In this document: positions 7,765-15,300 of the stretch, in pieces | Layout of the letters: the number at the start of each line of letters is the position of its first letter | Position numbering within the stretch: position 1 is the first letter of the stretch | From: an uncultured Candidatus Melainabacteria bacterium | GTDB taxonomy: Bacteria > Cyanobacteriota > Vampirovibrionia > Gastranaerophilales > Gastranaerophilaceae | Length of the DNA stretch: 24,036 nucleotides | Direction: 5' to 3' | Assembly (NCBI GenBank): GCA_934777245.1 | Contig: CAKVND010000035.1 | Coordinates: forward strand, 1-24,036 | Position numbers and translations under genes: made by a program | The notes under the pieces: generated by a model | Told to the model about the DNA's origin: nothing | Seen by the model: only the letters and a program-made list of their open reading frames with translations | Databases searched by the model: none

Positions 7765-7792
7765 TTGATACAAATAAAAATACAAATATTTT
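7765..7792 (+). promoter_or_regulatory. candidate promoter of the ABC exporter unit
   Basis: TTGATA (7765-7770), a 16-base spacer and TATTTT (7787-7792) lie just after the preceding terminator and about 50 bases before the exporter start. This supports a new transcription unit covering the exporter and manC. Confidence 0.4.
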
Positions 7793-7844
7793 ATATTCGT
7801 GCTAAACTGAAATATAGGGAGTATATAGGATAAGGGAGTATTAC

Positions 7845-9662
7845 ATGCTAAAACTAAAAGATACACAAAGCAAAAACGCTTTTCGCTACGGATATTTGCT
7901 TAATAAAATGTATCCATACATAAAAATTGTGCTTTGGCGTTCAATTTTATTATTCTTGTTAGCAGTTCCATTAGGATTGTTAGATGGTGTTGTAGCTTTT
8001 TCATTAAGACCTTATATGGATTTTGTCGTAAACGGTAATGAGCTGCAAACATTTGAATTAATGGGACATACATTTAAGCTACAAGCATTTTTTATCAAAC
8101 TTATTCCGATTGCAATTGTAGTTTTTGCGCTTGTTCAAGGTGTGTTAAAATACGTTTGCAACTATCTTTCTGATTGGACCGGTAATAAAATGTCAAACAC
8201 ATTGAAAGTTGATTTGTTCAAAAAATTGACTTCAATGGATACAAAATTCTTTGACATAAATTCATCAGGTTTAGTTTTAAGCAGATTTTTTTCTGATCCT
8301 GACGCGGCATCAAAAAATCTAATCAACACACTTAAAAGTTTTATTTTATCAATATTTGAATTCGTAGCGCTGGTTTTCGTACTTTTGTTTAACTCATGGA
8401 AATTAGCTCTAATCGGTATTGGCGTAATGGGAATTGCAATCACTCCGGTTCTATTTATTAAAAAGAAAATCAAAAAAGTTTCTAACGCAACAATGGTTGT
8501 AAGTGGCGACATGACCACAAATTTCAATGAAACTTTTGCCGGAAATAAAATTATTACAGCATATAACCTTCAAGAAAATCAAAATCACAAGTTTGAAGAA
8601 CAAATCCATGAACAATTTGATTTAGCAATGTCATTGACTAAACGTGTAGGTTGGATGTCTCCTATTATGTATTTCGTTTGTTCTATCGGTATTGCAATTG
8701 TAATGAGCTATGGTAACAGCTTGATTTTGTCCGGCGAAATGTCAGCAGGTAGCTTTGCATCATTCGTTACGTCATTGCTATTATTATACAAACCTACAAA
8801 ATCATTAGGTTTAACACTTACAAACCTTCAAAACACATTTGTATCAATCGCTCGTGTGTTCGAATTGTTTGACTTGATGCCTGAAATCAAGAACTCGCCT
8901 AATGCACAAAAATTTCAAGGCGTTGGTTCCGGTATCAATTTTAGTCATGTAAACTTCGAATACGAAGAAAATCAGCCTGTTCTAAAAGATTTTAACCTTG
9001 ATGTTAAGGCAAATGAAACAATTGCACTTGTTGGTAACTCTGGTGGCGGAAAATCAACCGTTGTAAATCTTTTGCCAAGGTTTTATGACATAAAATCAGG
9101 TTCAATAAAAATTAACGGAGTTGATATCCGCGATTTAGATATTGCAGATTTGAGAAACCATATCTCTTTCGTATTCCAAGATAATTACTTATTTACAGGA
9201 ACTTTGAAAGAAAATATCTTAATGGGCAAACCTAATGCTACAGACGCAGAAATTGCCGAAGCTATTAAACTTTCACACTTGGATGAATTCATTGGAACTT
9301 TGCCTGATGGAATTAATACAATTGTTGGAGAACGTGGTTCATCTTTATCAGGTGGTCAAAGACAAAGAGTTGCGATTGCAAGGGCTTTGATTAAGAATGC
9401 TCCGATTGTAATTCTAGACGAAGCAACTTCCGCTTTGGATAATGAATCAGAAGCTATCGTTCAACAAGCGTTAGATAACCTAATGAAAAACAAGACTGTA
9501 TTTGTTATTGCACACAGACTTTCAACAATTCATAACGCAAACAGAATTGCAGTTCTTAATGAAGGCGAGTTAGTAGAATTAGGAACTCACGAAGAGTTAA
9601 TCAACAAACCTGAAGGCAGATACAGATACTTATACGAAATGCAATTTGCAACAAATAAATAG
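7845..9662 (+). CDS. ABC exporter, MsbA-like half-transporter (membrane domain fused to ATPase)
   Basis: This 605-residue protein is a type IV (exporter) ABC half-transporter that should act as a homodimer in the cytoplasmic membrane. Six hydrophobic segments occupy about residues 27-340. The ATPase domain then shows Walker A GNSGGGKST (397-405), the Q-loop FQDN (Gln445), the signature LSGGQ (501-505), Walker B VILDEA (522-527) with catalytic Glu526, and the switch His557 in IAHRLS. All catalytic residues are intact. The fold matches MsbA-like exporters of lipid-linked glycans, LPS core-lipid A or hydrophobic compounds. The substrate cannot be read from the sequence, but manC follows after only 25 bases, favouring a glycan or glycolipid. 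AAGGGAG precedes the ATG. Confidence 0.9.
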   Translation: MLKLKDTQSKNAFRYGYLLNKMYPYIKIVLWRSILLFLLAVPLGLLDGVVAFSLRPYMDFVVNGNELQTFELMGHTFKLQAFFIKLIPIAIVVFALVQGVLKYVCNYLSDWTGNKMSNTLKVDLFKKLTSMDTKFFDINSSGLVLSRFFSDPDAASKNLINTLKSFILSIFEFVALVFVLLFNSWKLALIGIGVMGIAITPVLFIKKKIKKVSNATMVVSGDMTTNFNETFAGNKIITAYNLQENQNHKFEEQIHEQFDLAMSLTKRVGWMSPIMYFVCSIGIAIVMSYGNSLILSGEMSAGSFASFVTSLLLLYKPTKSLGLTLTNLQNTFVSIARVFELFDLMPEIKNSPNAQKFQGVGSGINFSHVNFEYEENQPVLKDFNLDVKANETIALVGNSGGGKSTVVNLLPRFYDIKSGSIKINGVDIRDLDIADLRNHISFVFQDNYLFTGTLKENILMGKPNATDAEIAEAIKLSHLDEFIGTLPDGINTIVGERGSSLSGGQRQRVAIARALIKNAPIVILDEATSALDNESEAIVQQALDNLMKNKTVFVIAHRLSTIHNANRIAVLNEGELVELGTHEELINKPEGRYRYLYEMQFATNK

Positions 9663-9687
9663 AAAAATAGAAGGAAAGGATTAGGAG

Positions 9688-10371
9688 ATGTACGGACTAA
9701 TATTAGCAGGCGGTTCAGGAAGCCGATTATGGCCATTATCACGAGAATTGTATCCAAAACAATTACTAAATATCCAAAATACGGAAAGTCTTTTACAAGC
9801 AACGTTTGAAAGACTTGAAGATTGTATGCCGGCTTCTAATATTATAAGTATGACAGGCGTAAAGCATTTTTCTAATGTTAAGTATCAACTAAGCAACTTG
9901 TACGAAAAAGCAATAGTTCTATCAGAACCTATTTCAAAAAATACAGCTCCGGCAATAGCTTTAGCTTCAAAATATATTATTGAAAAATTTAACATTGATC
10001 CTGTAATTTTAGTTGTACCGTCAGATCATGTAATAAATGATACGGACAAGTTTGTTGCAACGGTAAAATCCGGTGAAAAAATAGCGGAAATGGGTTATAT
10101 CGTAACTTTCGGCATCAAACCTTCTTACCCTGAAACAGGTTATGGCTATATTAATGTAACCAATACTCATATTGAACGAGGTTTTAAAGTTAATAAGTTT
10201 GTTGAGAAACCTAACGCTCAGCTGGCTCAAGAATACATTGATGACGGTAATTATTTCTGGAACAGTGGTATATTTATGTTTAAGGCTTCTGTTCTTTTAG
10301 AAGAACTGGCTAAATGCTCACCGGACATTTATTCTAAGCTTAGCAACTTTGATTTCGCTGAATCTGACTAA
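9688..10371 (+). CDS. manC: mannose-1-phosphate guanylyltransferase, N-terminal fragment
   Basis: This is the part ahead of the in-frame TAA, 227 residues. It holds the nucleotide-binding signature GGSGSRLWP with Lys24 in PKQLL, the base- and sugar-contact segments KNTAPAIALA and VPSDHV, GYGYI, VEKP and the FWNSGIF motif. It stops about 50 residues before the nucleotidyltransferase fold is complete, so the fragment alone is unlikely to be active. The start has a good ribosome binding site. Confidence 0.7.
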   Translation: MYGLILAGGSGSRLWPLSRELYPKQLLNIQNTESLLQATFERLEDCMPASNIISMTGVKHFSNVKYQLSNLYEKAIVLSEPISKNTAPAIALASKYIIEKFNIDPVILVVPSDHVINDTDKFVATVKSGEKIAEMGYIVTFGIKPSYPETGYGYINVTNTHIERGFKVNKFVEKPNAQLAQEYIDDGNYFWNSGIFMFKASVLLEELAKCSPDIYSKLSNFDFAESD

Positions 10372-10395
10372 ATTCCATTTACTGAATATGATAAA

Positions 10396-11079
10396 ATGCC
10401 GTCAATTTCTATCGACTATGCAGTTATGGAAAAATCAGATAAAATTGCATTACTTAAACTAGAAAGTGATTGGAACGATTTAGGCAGCTGGAAATCAATT
10501 TATGACGTAAGCAAAAAAGATAAAGACGGCAACGTTAAAATCGGACATGTTTTAGATGAAGGTTCAAAAAATTCTTTGATGTACTCATCTTCTAAACTTG
10601 TGGCAACAATTGGTTTAGAAGATACTGTTATAGTTGAAACTGAGGATGCTATTTTGGCTTGCAAATCTGATAAAACGCAAGACGTCAAAAAGATTTTTGA
10701 AACATTGAAACGCCAAAACGATAATACGCACTTAGTTCACAAAACTGTTTACAGACCTTGGGGATATTATACTGTTTTAGCAGAAGGAAAAGGCTTCTTA
10801 ACCAAAATGATTCATGTAAACCCGGGACAGAAATTATCAGTACAATCACATAACCACAGAAGCGAACATTGGGTAGTTTTGGAAGGTATGGCAAAAGTTG
10901 TTTTAGAAGGTAAGGAACATATCTTGAGTCCTGGACACAGTATTGATATTGACATAAAAGAAATTCATTCATTGCAGAATCCATATCAAGATAATCTGAA
11001 GATTATTGAAGTTCAAAAAGGCGATTTGCTTGTAGAAGAAGATATTATCAGATATGAAGACATGTACGGCAGAGTTTAA
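10396..11079 (+). CDS. manC: mannose-1-phosphate guanylyltransferase/mannose-6-phosphate isomerase, C-terminal fragment
   Basis: This is the part after the TAA in the same frame, 227 residues from the first ATG. It contains the end of the transferase domain (MPSISIDYAVMEKS, DWNDLGSWKSIYDV), the linking beta-helix region and a complete type II phosphomannose isomerase cupin with metal-binding motif SVQSHNHRSEHW at about residues 148-159. The ATG has no convincing ribosome binding site, so independent translation is doubtful unless ribosomes restart after the TAA. If made, the isomerase half could still fold. Confidence 0.6.
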   Translation: MPSISIDYAVMEKSDKIALLKLESDWNDLGSWKSIYDVSKKDKDGNVKIGHVLDEGSKNSLMYSSSKLVATIGLEDTVIVETEDAILACKSDKTQDVKKIFETLKRQNDNTHLVHKTVYRPWGYYTVLAEGKGFLTKMIHVNPGQKLSVQSHNHRSEHWVVLEGMAKVVLEGKEHILSPGHSIDIDIKEIHSLQNPYQDNLKIIEVQKGDLLVEEDIIRYEDMYGRV

Positions 11080-11107
11080 AAGAATGTTTTTCTTTTAATT
11101 TGTTTTT
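11076..11107 (+). terminator. weak terminator-like hairpin after manC
   Basis: TTAAAAGAA (11076-11084) pairs with TTCTTTTAA (11090-11098) around loop TGTTT, followed by a T-rich stretch. The stem has only two G-C pairs and overlaps the manC stop codon, so termination would be inefficient. Confidence 0.35.
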
Positions 11108-11115
11108 GATACAAT
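11107..11115 (+). promoter_or_regulatory. extended -10 promoter of gatA
   Basis: TGATACAAT is an extended -10 element (TGn plus TACAAT at 11110-11115) with only a T-rich stretch in the -35 place. Transcription would start near 11122. This is almost on top of the ATG at 11125 and leaves an 18-base leader with GGGAGA for the ATG at 11140. Confidence 0.45.
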
Positions 11116-11139
11116 TAAGGCATAATGGGAGATAAAAAT

Positions 11140-12603
11140 ATGCTAGAACTATTGAAAAAGAGCGCAATGGAACAATCCAGAGCTATTCAAAATAAAGAAG
11201 TTTCAGCTGTTGAACTAACAAAAGCGTCATTAGATAGAATTAAATCTATTGATGAAAAGTTAGGTGCTTTCAATTCTTTGACAGAAGAAACTGCATTAGA
11301 AACAGCAAAAAAAGTTGATGAAAAAGTTGCAAAAGGCGAAGAATTACCGCTTTTAGCAGGTGTTCCTCTTGCTTTGAAAGATAACATGAACTTAGTTGGC
11401 TCTAAGACAACTGCTTCAAGCAAAATTTTAGAAAACTTTGTTTCACCTTACAACGCAACTGCAACTCAAAAATTGTTAGAGAATTTAGTTCCAATCGTTG
11501 GTAAAGCTAACTTAGACGAATTCGCAATGGGTTCTTCAAACGAAAACTCTGCGTTCAAAAAAGTTCACAACCCTTGGAATTTAAATAAAGTTCCAGGTGG
11601 TTCATCCGGTGGTTCAGCAGCATCAGTAGCGTCCTGCGAAGCAGCATTAGCTCTAGGTTCAGATACAGGCGGAAGTATTCGTCTTCCGGCAAGTTTCTGC
11701 GGTATCGTTGGTATGAAACCGACTTACGGGAAAGTTTCAAGATATGGTTTAATTGCGTTCGCGTCATCCCTAGACCAAATCGGACCATTTGCAAGAACAG
11801 TAGAAGATGCAGCAGCATTATTAGAAGTTATTTCGGGTTACGATTATCACGATTCAACATCTTTAAAATTGCCAGTTGAAAACTACAGAAACGGTTTAAA
11901 CAATGATATTAAAGGTATGAAAATCGGTGTAGTTAAAGAACTTATGTCAGAAGGTTTAGCACCTGACGTTAAAAAAGCTCTTGAATCAGCAATCGAAACT
12001 TATAAATCATTAGGCGCAGAAGTTGTTGAAATTTCACTTCCAAACTTAAAACATTCAATCGGTATTTATTATATTTTAGCGACCGCAGAATGCAGTTCAA
12101 ACTTAGCAAGATTTGATGGCGTAAGATATGGTCATAGAACTGCTGATGCTAAAAATCTTCTTGAAATGTACTGCAAATCAAGAGCTGAAGGTTTTGGTCC
12201 GGAAGTTAAACGCCGTATAATGCTTGGTACTTACGCATTGTCTTCCGGTTATTATGATGCTTATTATAAAAAAGCATTACAAATGAGAAGAGTTGTTACA
12301 GAAGACTTTTTGAAAGCATTTAGTCAAGTTGATGCATTGATTTCTCCAACTTGCCCTACAACCGCATTCGATTTAGGCGCAAGAACAGAAGATCCACTTG
12401 CAATGTATCTAACTGATATTGCGACTATCTCTGCAAACTTAGCCGGTATTCCTGCGATTTCTGTTCCAGCCGGATTTGATACTGACGGAATGCCAATCGG
12501 TTTACAAATCATGACACCACAACTTACAGAAAGTAAGTTATTCAATTTAGCTTACAAATTTGAACAATCTCACGATTATTTTAAAAAGTTAGCTAATATA
12601 TAA
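11140..12603 (+). CDS. gatA: glutamyl-tRNA(Gln)/aspartyl-tRNA(Asn) amidotransferase subunit A
   Basis: GatA (487 residues from this start) is the glutaminase subunit of GatCAB, which converts misacylated Glu-tRNA(Gln) to Gln-tRNA(Gln) with ammonia from glutamine. It belongs to the amidase-signature family. The Lys-cisSer-Ser triad is complete: Lys80 in LALKDN, Ser155 in PGGSSGGSAAS and Ser179 in DTGGSIRLPASFCG. I chose ATG 11140 rather than the in-frame ATG at 11125: GGGAGA lies 7 bases before it, the family normally starts close to LELLKKSA, and the promoter would make the earlier ATG nearly leaderless. gatB and gatC are not in the window, so the complex is encoded at scattered loci. It ends at a strong terminator. 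Confidence 0.95.
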   Translation: MLELLKKSAMEQSRAIQNKEVSAVELTKASLDRIKSIDEKLGAFNSLTEETALETAKKVDEKVAKGEELPLLAGVPLALKDNMNLVGSKTTASSKILENFVSPYNATATQKLLENLVPIVGKANLDEFAMGSSNENSAFKKVHNPWNLNKVPGGSSGGSAASVASCEAALALGSDTGGSIRLPASFCGIVGMKPTYGKVSRYGLIAFASSLDQIGPFARTVEDAAALLEVISGYDYHDSTSLKLPVENYRNGLNNDIKGMKIGVVKELMSEGLAPDVKKALESAIETYKSLGAEVVEISLPNLKHSIGIYYILATAECSSNLARFDGVRYGHRTADAKNLLEMYCKSRAEGFGPEVKRRIMLGTYALSSGYYDAYYKKALQMRRVVTEDFLKAFSQVDALISPTCPTTAFDLGARTEDPLAMYLTDIATISANLAGIPAISVPAGFDTDGMPIGLQIMTPQLTESKLFNLAYKFEQSHDYFKKLANI

Positions 12604-12641
12604 TTATCACTTATAATAAAACAACGTTAAGTTTTGTAAAG

Positions 12642-12677
12642 AAAAATATGCTCATTGAAATTGAGCATATTTTTTTT
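12642..12677 (+). terminator. gatA terminator
   Basis: AAAAATATGCTCA (12642-12654) pairs with TGAGCATATTTTT (12662-12674) around a 7-base loop, and eight T residues follow the GCATA. It lies 38 bases after the gatA stop. Confidence 0.85.
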
Positions 12678-12689
12678 ACTTTATATATA
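12661..12689 (+). promoter_or_regulatory. candidate promoter of the repeat-peptide gene
   Basis: TTGAGC (12661-12666), a 17-base spacer and TATATA (12684-12689) lie 28 bases before the repeat-peptide start codon. The -35 box overlaps the 3' arm of the gatA terminator, a compact arrangement that leaves one element serving two units. Confidence 0.4.
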
Positions 12690-12716
12690 TGTAGACACTT
12701 TGTAAGGATTAAGATT

Positions 12717-13070
12717 ATGCTAACAGTTCAATCAAAAGAAGATTCACATTGTTTTAAATTCATTGGTTCTGATGCAACTCAAAAAACAACTCATTTAATT
12801 TCAAATAATACTTCACTAATTGCCCCTACAGTTGGCGAAGGTGCTGATACTTGCACATTCTATTCCGGTCCATCTGATGCAACTATTGTTGCATTTGGTG
12901 AAAGCATGGAAACCGCAGGTTCTATCGCATATTCAGGTGGCGAAACAGCAGGAGCAATTGCTTATTCAGGCGGCGAAACTGCCGGTTCTATTGCATCTTC
13001 ATTCTCCAGCGGAGCTAGCTTCTCTAGTGGAAGTAGTTTCTCTGGCGGTGGTTGCAGTTATTCTTGCTAA
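12717..13070 (+). CDS. Gly/Ser/Cys-rich 117-residue protein with 11-residue tandem repeats, unknown
   Basis: I do not recognise a family. The first 64 residues are an ordinary mixed sequence with two Cys (in DSHCFKF and ADTCTF). Residues 65-93 are tandem units ETAG(S/A)IAYSGG (two full, one partial). The tail is nearly only Ser, Gly, Ala and Phe (SSGASF, SSGSSF) and ends GGGCSYSC. There is no signal peptide or membrane helix. A leader-like front with a repetitive, Cys-ended core recalls precursors of ribosomally made modified peptides or a structural surface protein, but no modification gene lies nearby. The start at 12717 has TAAGGATT upstream. An upstream in-frame ATG lies inside the gatA terminator and is rejected. 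It has its own promoter and a strong terminator. Confidence 0.7.
   Translation: MLTVQSKEDSHCFKFIGSDATQKTTHLISNNTSLIAPTVGEGADTCTFYSGPSDATIVAFGESMETAGSIAYSGGETAGAIAYSGGETAGSIASSFSSGASFSSGSSFSGGGCSYSC
12909..12995 (+). repeat. 33-bp coding tandem repeats (ETAGxIAYSGG)
   Basis: Units lie at 12909-12941, 12942-12974 and, partly, 12975-12995. The protein units are almost identical, yet many codons differ silently (for example ACC/ACA/ACT for Thr and GGT/GGA/GGT for Gly). This points to old repeats kept at the protein level rather than fresh slippage. Confidence 0.8.
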
Positions 13071-13093
13071 TCAACAACATATTATAATAAAGT

Positions 13094-13121
13094 GAGGATA
13101 TTAAATATCCTCTTTTTTTTT
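13094..13121 (+). terminator. terminator of the repeat-peptide gene
   Basis: GAGGATAT (13094-13101) pairs with ATATCCTC (13105-13112) around loop TAA, followed by nine T residues. It also separates this gene from convergent galE, whose stop is 9 bases away. Confidence 0.9.
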
Positions 13122-13129
13122 GCACAAAA

Positions 13130-14110
13130 TTACGAAAACATTTCTTGTTCCCATTTGTATGCTGTTTTTATACAATCTGTTAAATCGTGAGTAGGCATCC
13201 AGTCAAGAACTTCTTTTGCTTTTTTATTATCAGCTACCAAAGTTGCAGGATCACCGCCACGTCTTGGACAAATTTCTACCGGAATTTTTACACCCTTAAC
13301 TTCTTCACAAACGTTAAAAACTTCCTTTACACTATTACCTTCTGTTGTTCCAAGATTGAAGAAATTAGTTTCTCCGCCATGTTTTAAATATTCTAGAGCC
13401 TTAATATGGGCTTGCGCCAAATCTTCTACGTTAATATAATCTCTGACACAAGTTCCGTCTTTTGTGTCATAATCTGTTCCAAACATTTTAAACACTTTAT
13501 CCCCCTTAGCTTTAAGAACATTCGGGATTAAGTGTGTTTCAGGCTCATGCCATTCTCCGATTCTAGCTTCTGAATCCGCACCGGCAACATTAAAATATCT
13601 CAATCTTACTGATTTCAAGCCATAAGCTTTGTCATAATCATCCATAATAGTTTCAACCATTAATTTTGAGTTACCGTAAGGATTAATTGGTTTTTGCGGA
13701 TGTTTTTCGTCAATCGGAGTATAAACAGGCTCACCATAAGTTGCTGCGGTTGATGAAAATACAATATTTTTAACTCCAAATTCAAGCATTGCGTTAAGTA
13801 AATTCAAAGTTCCATAAACATTATTATAATAATATTTTTGCGGATTTTGTACACTTTCACCGACTTGAGAATATGCAGCAAAATGTACTACAGAATCAAT
13901 TTTGTTAACCAGAAAAACACCACGAATTTCATCGAGATTTTTTAAGTTACCTTTTACAAACTTCAAGTTTCCGTATTGTTTTAAAGTCTCAATTGTTTCA
14001 ATATGTCCTAATTCAAGACTGTCAAAAACAATAACATCCTCGCCTTTTTCTAAAAGTGCCATTACAAGGTGACTTCCGATATATCCTGCTCCTCCGGTAA
14101 CTAAAATCAT
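13130..14110 (-). CDS. galE: UDP-glucose 4-epimerase
   Basis: GalE (326 residues) is an extended short-chain dehydrogenase/reductase that interconverts UDP-glucose and UDP-galactose with bound NAD, feeding glycan synthesis. The Rossmann motif GGAGYIGSH lies at residues 6-14, with HFAAYSQVGES, the Ser/Thr pair in FSSTAATYGE and the catalytic YGNSK (Tyr145, Lys149), followed by LRYFNVAGAD and GTxDTKDGTCVRDYI-type substrate contacts. It is complete and of normal length. Its ATG overlaps the recF stop as ATGA, and GGAGGGG lies inside the recF end, so translation is probably coupled. recF and galE have no known functional link. galE also fits with manC, the exporter and the glycosyltransferase as part of surface-sugar metabolism, though at separate loci. 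Confidence 0.95.
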   Translation of the reverse strand: MILVTGGAGYIGSHLVMALLEKGEDVIVFDSLELGHIETIETLKQYGNLKFVKGNLKNLDEIRGVFLVNKIDSVVHFAAYSQVGESVQNPQKYYYNNVYGTLNLLNAMLEFGVKNIVFSSTAATYGEPVYTPIDEKHPQKPINPYGNSKLMVETIMDDYDKAYGLKSVRLRYFNVAGADSEARIGEWHEPETHLIPNVLKAKGDKVFKMFGTDYDTKDGTCVRDYINVEDLAQAHIKALEYLKHGGETNFFNLGTTEGNSVKEVFNVCEEVKGVKIPVEICPRRGGDPATLVADNKKAKEVLDWMPTHDLTDCIKTAYKWEQEMFS

Positions 14111-15186
14111 ACTATTTCCCCTCCGTCAACTTTATATATTATAACATCTTTTAAAAATTCTTCCTCAAACAAAATTGTATCAACAGAAGTGATAATTGTC
14201 TGCGTGTCTTTTTCTATTGATTTTAATAAATAATTTTGTCTTACTTCATCCAATTCCGCCAAAACATCATCTAACAAAAGAATCGGCGAAAAACCTGTTT
14301 TTTCTCTTATTATTTCTAATTCCGAAAGTTTTAAAGAAAGCACAAGCGTCCTTTGTTGACCTTGAGAGGCAAATTTTGTAGCATCTAAACCATTTATTGA
14401 AAATTGAATATCATCACGATGTGGGCCTACACAAGCCTGTTTTCTTGCAAATTCTTCTCTTCTACGTTCTTTTAGCTCATTTTTTAAATATTCACAAATT
14501 GATTCAATTTCATTTTCAGGACAGGTATAATTTAAACCAAATTCTTCCGTATCACTAATTATTTTATGTTTTTCTGATGCAATTTTTTGAATTTCTTTTA
14601 GAAACTTTTTGCGCAAGAATATAATGTTTGCACCAGTTATAATCAACTGCTCATTATAAATATCATAAAGAGTTTCATCTACTATTTCATTTTTAAGCAA
14701 ATTACTCTTTTGAATTCGAATTTTTTCGTACTTAGAAAGTCGTTCGTCATAAGCCGGATATATTTGAGAAATCGCTCTATCTAACCAATCGCGTCTATCT
14801 TGCGGAGTTCCTCTTAATAAAAGCAAATCTTTTGTTGAAAATAGAACCGTTTTTACAACAGACTTAAAATCTTTTACTCTTGATTTTACTTTGTTTACCT
14901 TAAGTTCACGTTTTTTATCTTTATCATAAGAAAAATCCAGTTCTATATCTGTATTGTTTTTTTCAATTTCAGCACTAATTTCAAACTTTTCTTCACCAAA
15001 TTTAATCAAATCTGATACCGTCGATGTTCGAGGACTTTTTAAGTCGGACAAAAAATAAATGCTTTCCAAGATATTAGTTTTACCTTGCGCATTTTTACCA
15101 ATAATAAGAGTTTTCATGCTCTTAAAATCAAGCTCAACACTTTCTAAATTTCTATAATTTTTAAGCTCTAATTTCCTAATCCTCAT
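14107..15186 (-). CDS. recF: DNA replication/repair protein RecF
   Basis: RecF (359 residues from the chosen start; E. coli 357) is a cytosolic ABC/SMC-like ATPase that with RecO and RecR loads RecA at single-strand gaps. The start MRIRKLELKNYRNL is typical. Walker A GKNAQGKTNILE, the signature SQGQQRTLVLSLKLSE and Walker B ILLLDDVLAELDE are intact. A TTG at 15213 would add nine residues, but RecF proteins normally begin at RIRKLEL and the promoter puts the transcript start at about 15212. The ATG lacks a clear ribosome binding site, with only about 25 bases of leader. It overlaps galE by 4 bases. The usual neighbours dnaA, dnaN and gyrB are absent here. Confidence 0.93.
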   Translation of the reverse strand: MRIRKLELKNYRNLESVELDFKSMKTLIIGKNAQGKTNILESIYFLSDLKSPRTSTVSDLIKFGEEKFEISAEIEKNNTDIELDFSYDKDKKRELKVNKVKSRVKDFKSVVKTVLFSTKDLLLLRGTPQDRRDWLDRAISQIYPAYDERLSKYEKIRIQKSNLLKNEIVDETLYDIYNEQLIITGANIIFLRKKFLKEIQKIASEKHKIISDTEEFGLNYTCPENEIESICEYLKNELKERRREEFARKQACVGPHRDDIQFSINGLDATKFASQGQQRTLVLSLKLSELEIIREKTGFSPILLLDDVLAELDEVRQNYLLKSIEKDTQTIITSVDTILFEEEFLKDVIIYKVDGGEIV

Positions 15187-15218
15187 AAAGTAAGTATAAC
15201 ACAATGAATGCAAAATTT

Positions 15219-15227
15219 ATTATATCA
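15219..15227 (-). promoter_or_regulatory. extended -10 promoter of recF-galE
   Basis: On the minus strand TGATATAAT is a perfect extended -10 (TATAAT at 15224-15219). No good -35 box is present, which extended -10 promoters tolerate. Transcription would start about 15212. Confidence 0.5.
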
Positions 15228-15300
15228 AACTAGCAAATTAATTTTTTATATGTTTTATTAATAATTGTAAGAAATAAAAACATAAAGGAAGGAATATACT

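Larger units (their letters stand above)
9688..11079 (+). pseudogene. manC: manC-type gene interrupted by one in-frame TAA
   Basis: Read through a single TAA at 10369-10371, the frame stays open for 463 residues, the usual length of bifunctional mannose-1-phosphate guanylyltransferase/mannose-6-phosphate isomerase. The enzyme makes GDP-mannose from mannose 1-phosphate and GTP, and interconverts fructose and mannose 6-phosphates. The N-terminal part has LAGGSGSRLWPLSRELYPKQLL and VVPSDHVI. After the stop, IPFTEYDK joins directly to MPSISIDYAVMEKS and DWNDLGSW, so nothing else is missing. The C-terminal cupin carries RPWGYY and QSHNHRSEHW. The break falls inside the nucleotidyltransferase domain. 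It may be a recent nonsense mutation, a sequence error or a readthrough site. It sits 25 bases after the exporter gene and has a GGATTAGGAG site. Confidence 0.75.

Noticed and set aside
10369..10371. Alternative genetic code with TAA as sense
   Set aside because: TAA ends other intact genes in the window, such as rpsB, tsf and gatA.
10396..11079. C-terminal manC half as an independent phosphomannose isomerase gene
   Set aside because: It begins in the middle of the nucleotidyltransferase domain, in the same frame as the first half, and has no ribosome binding site. A split gene explains it better.
12648..12716. In-frame ATG 23 codons upstream of the repeat-peptide start
   Set aside because: It lies inside the gatA terminator hairpin, has no ribosome binding site and would start before the likely promoter. 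ATG 12717 has TAAGGATT at good distance.
12909..12995. CRISPR-like array from the 33-bp repeats
   Set aside because: The units abut without spacers and are coding; they are a protein repeat.
15187..15213. TTG start giving RecF nine extra residues
   Set aside because: Family members start at RIRKLELKNYRNL, and the promoter leaves this codon at the 5' end of the mRNA without a ribosome binding site.
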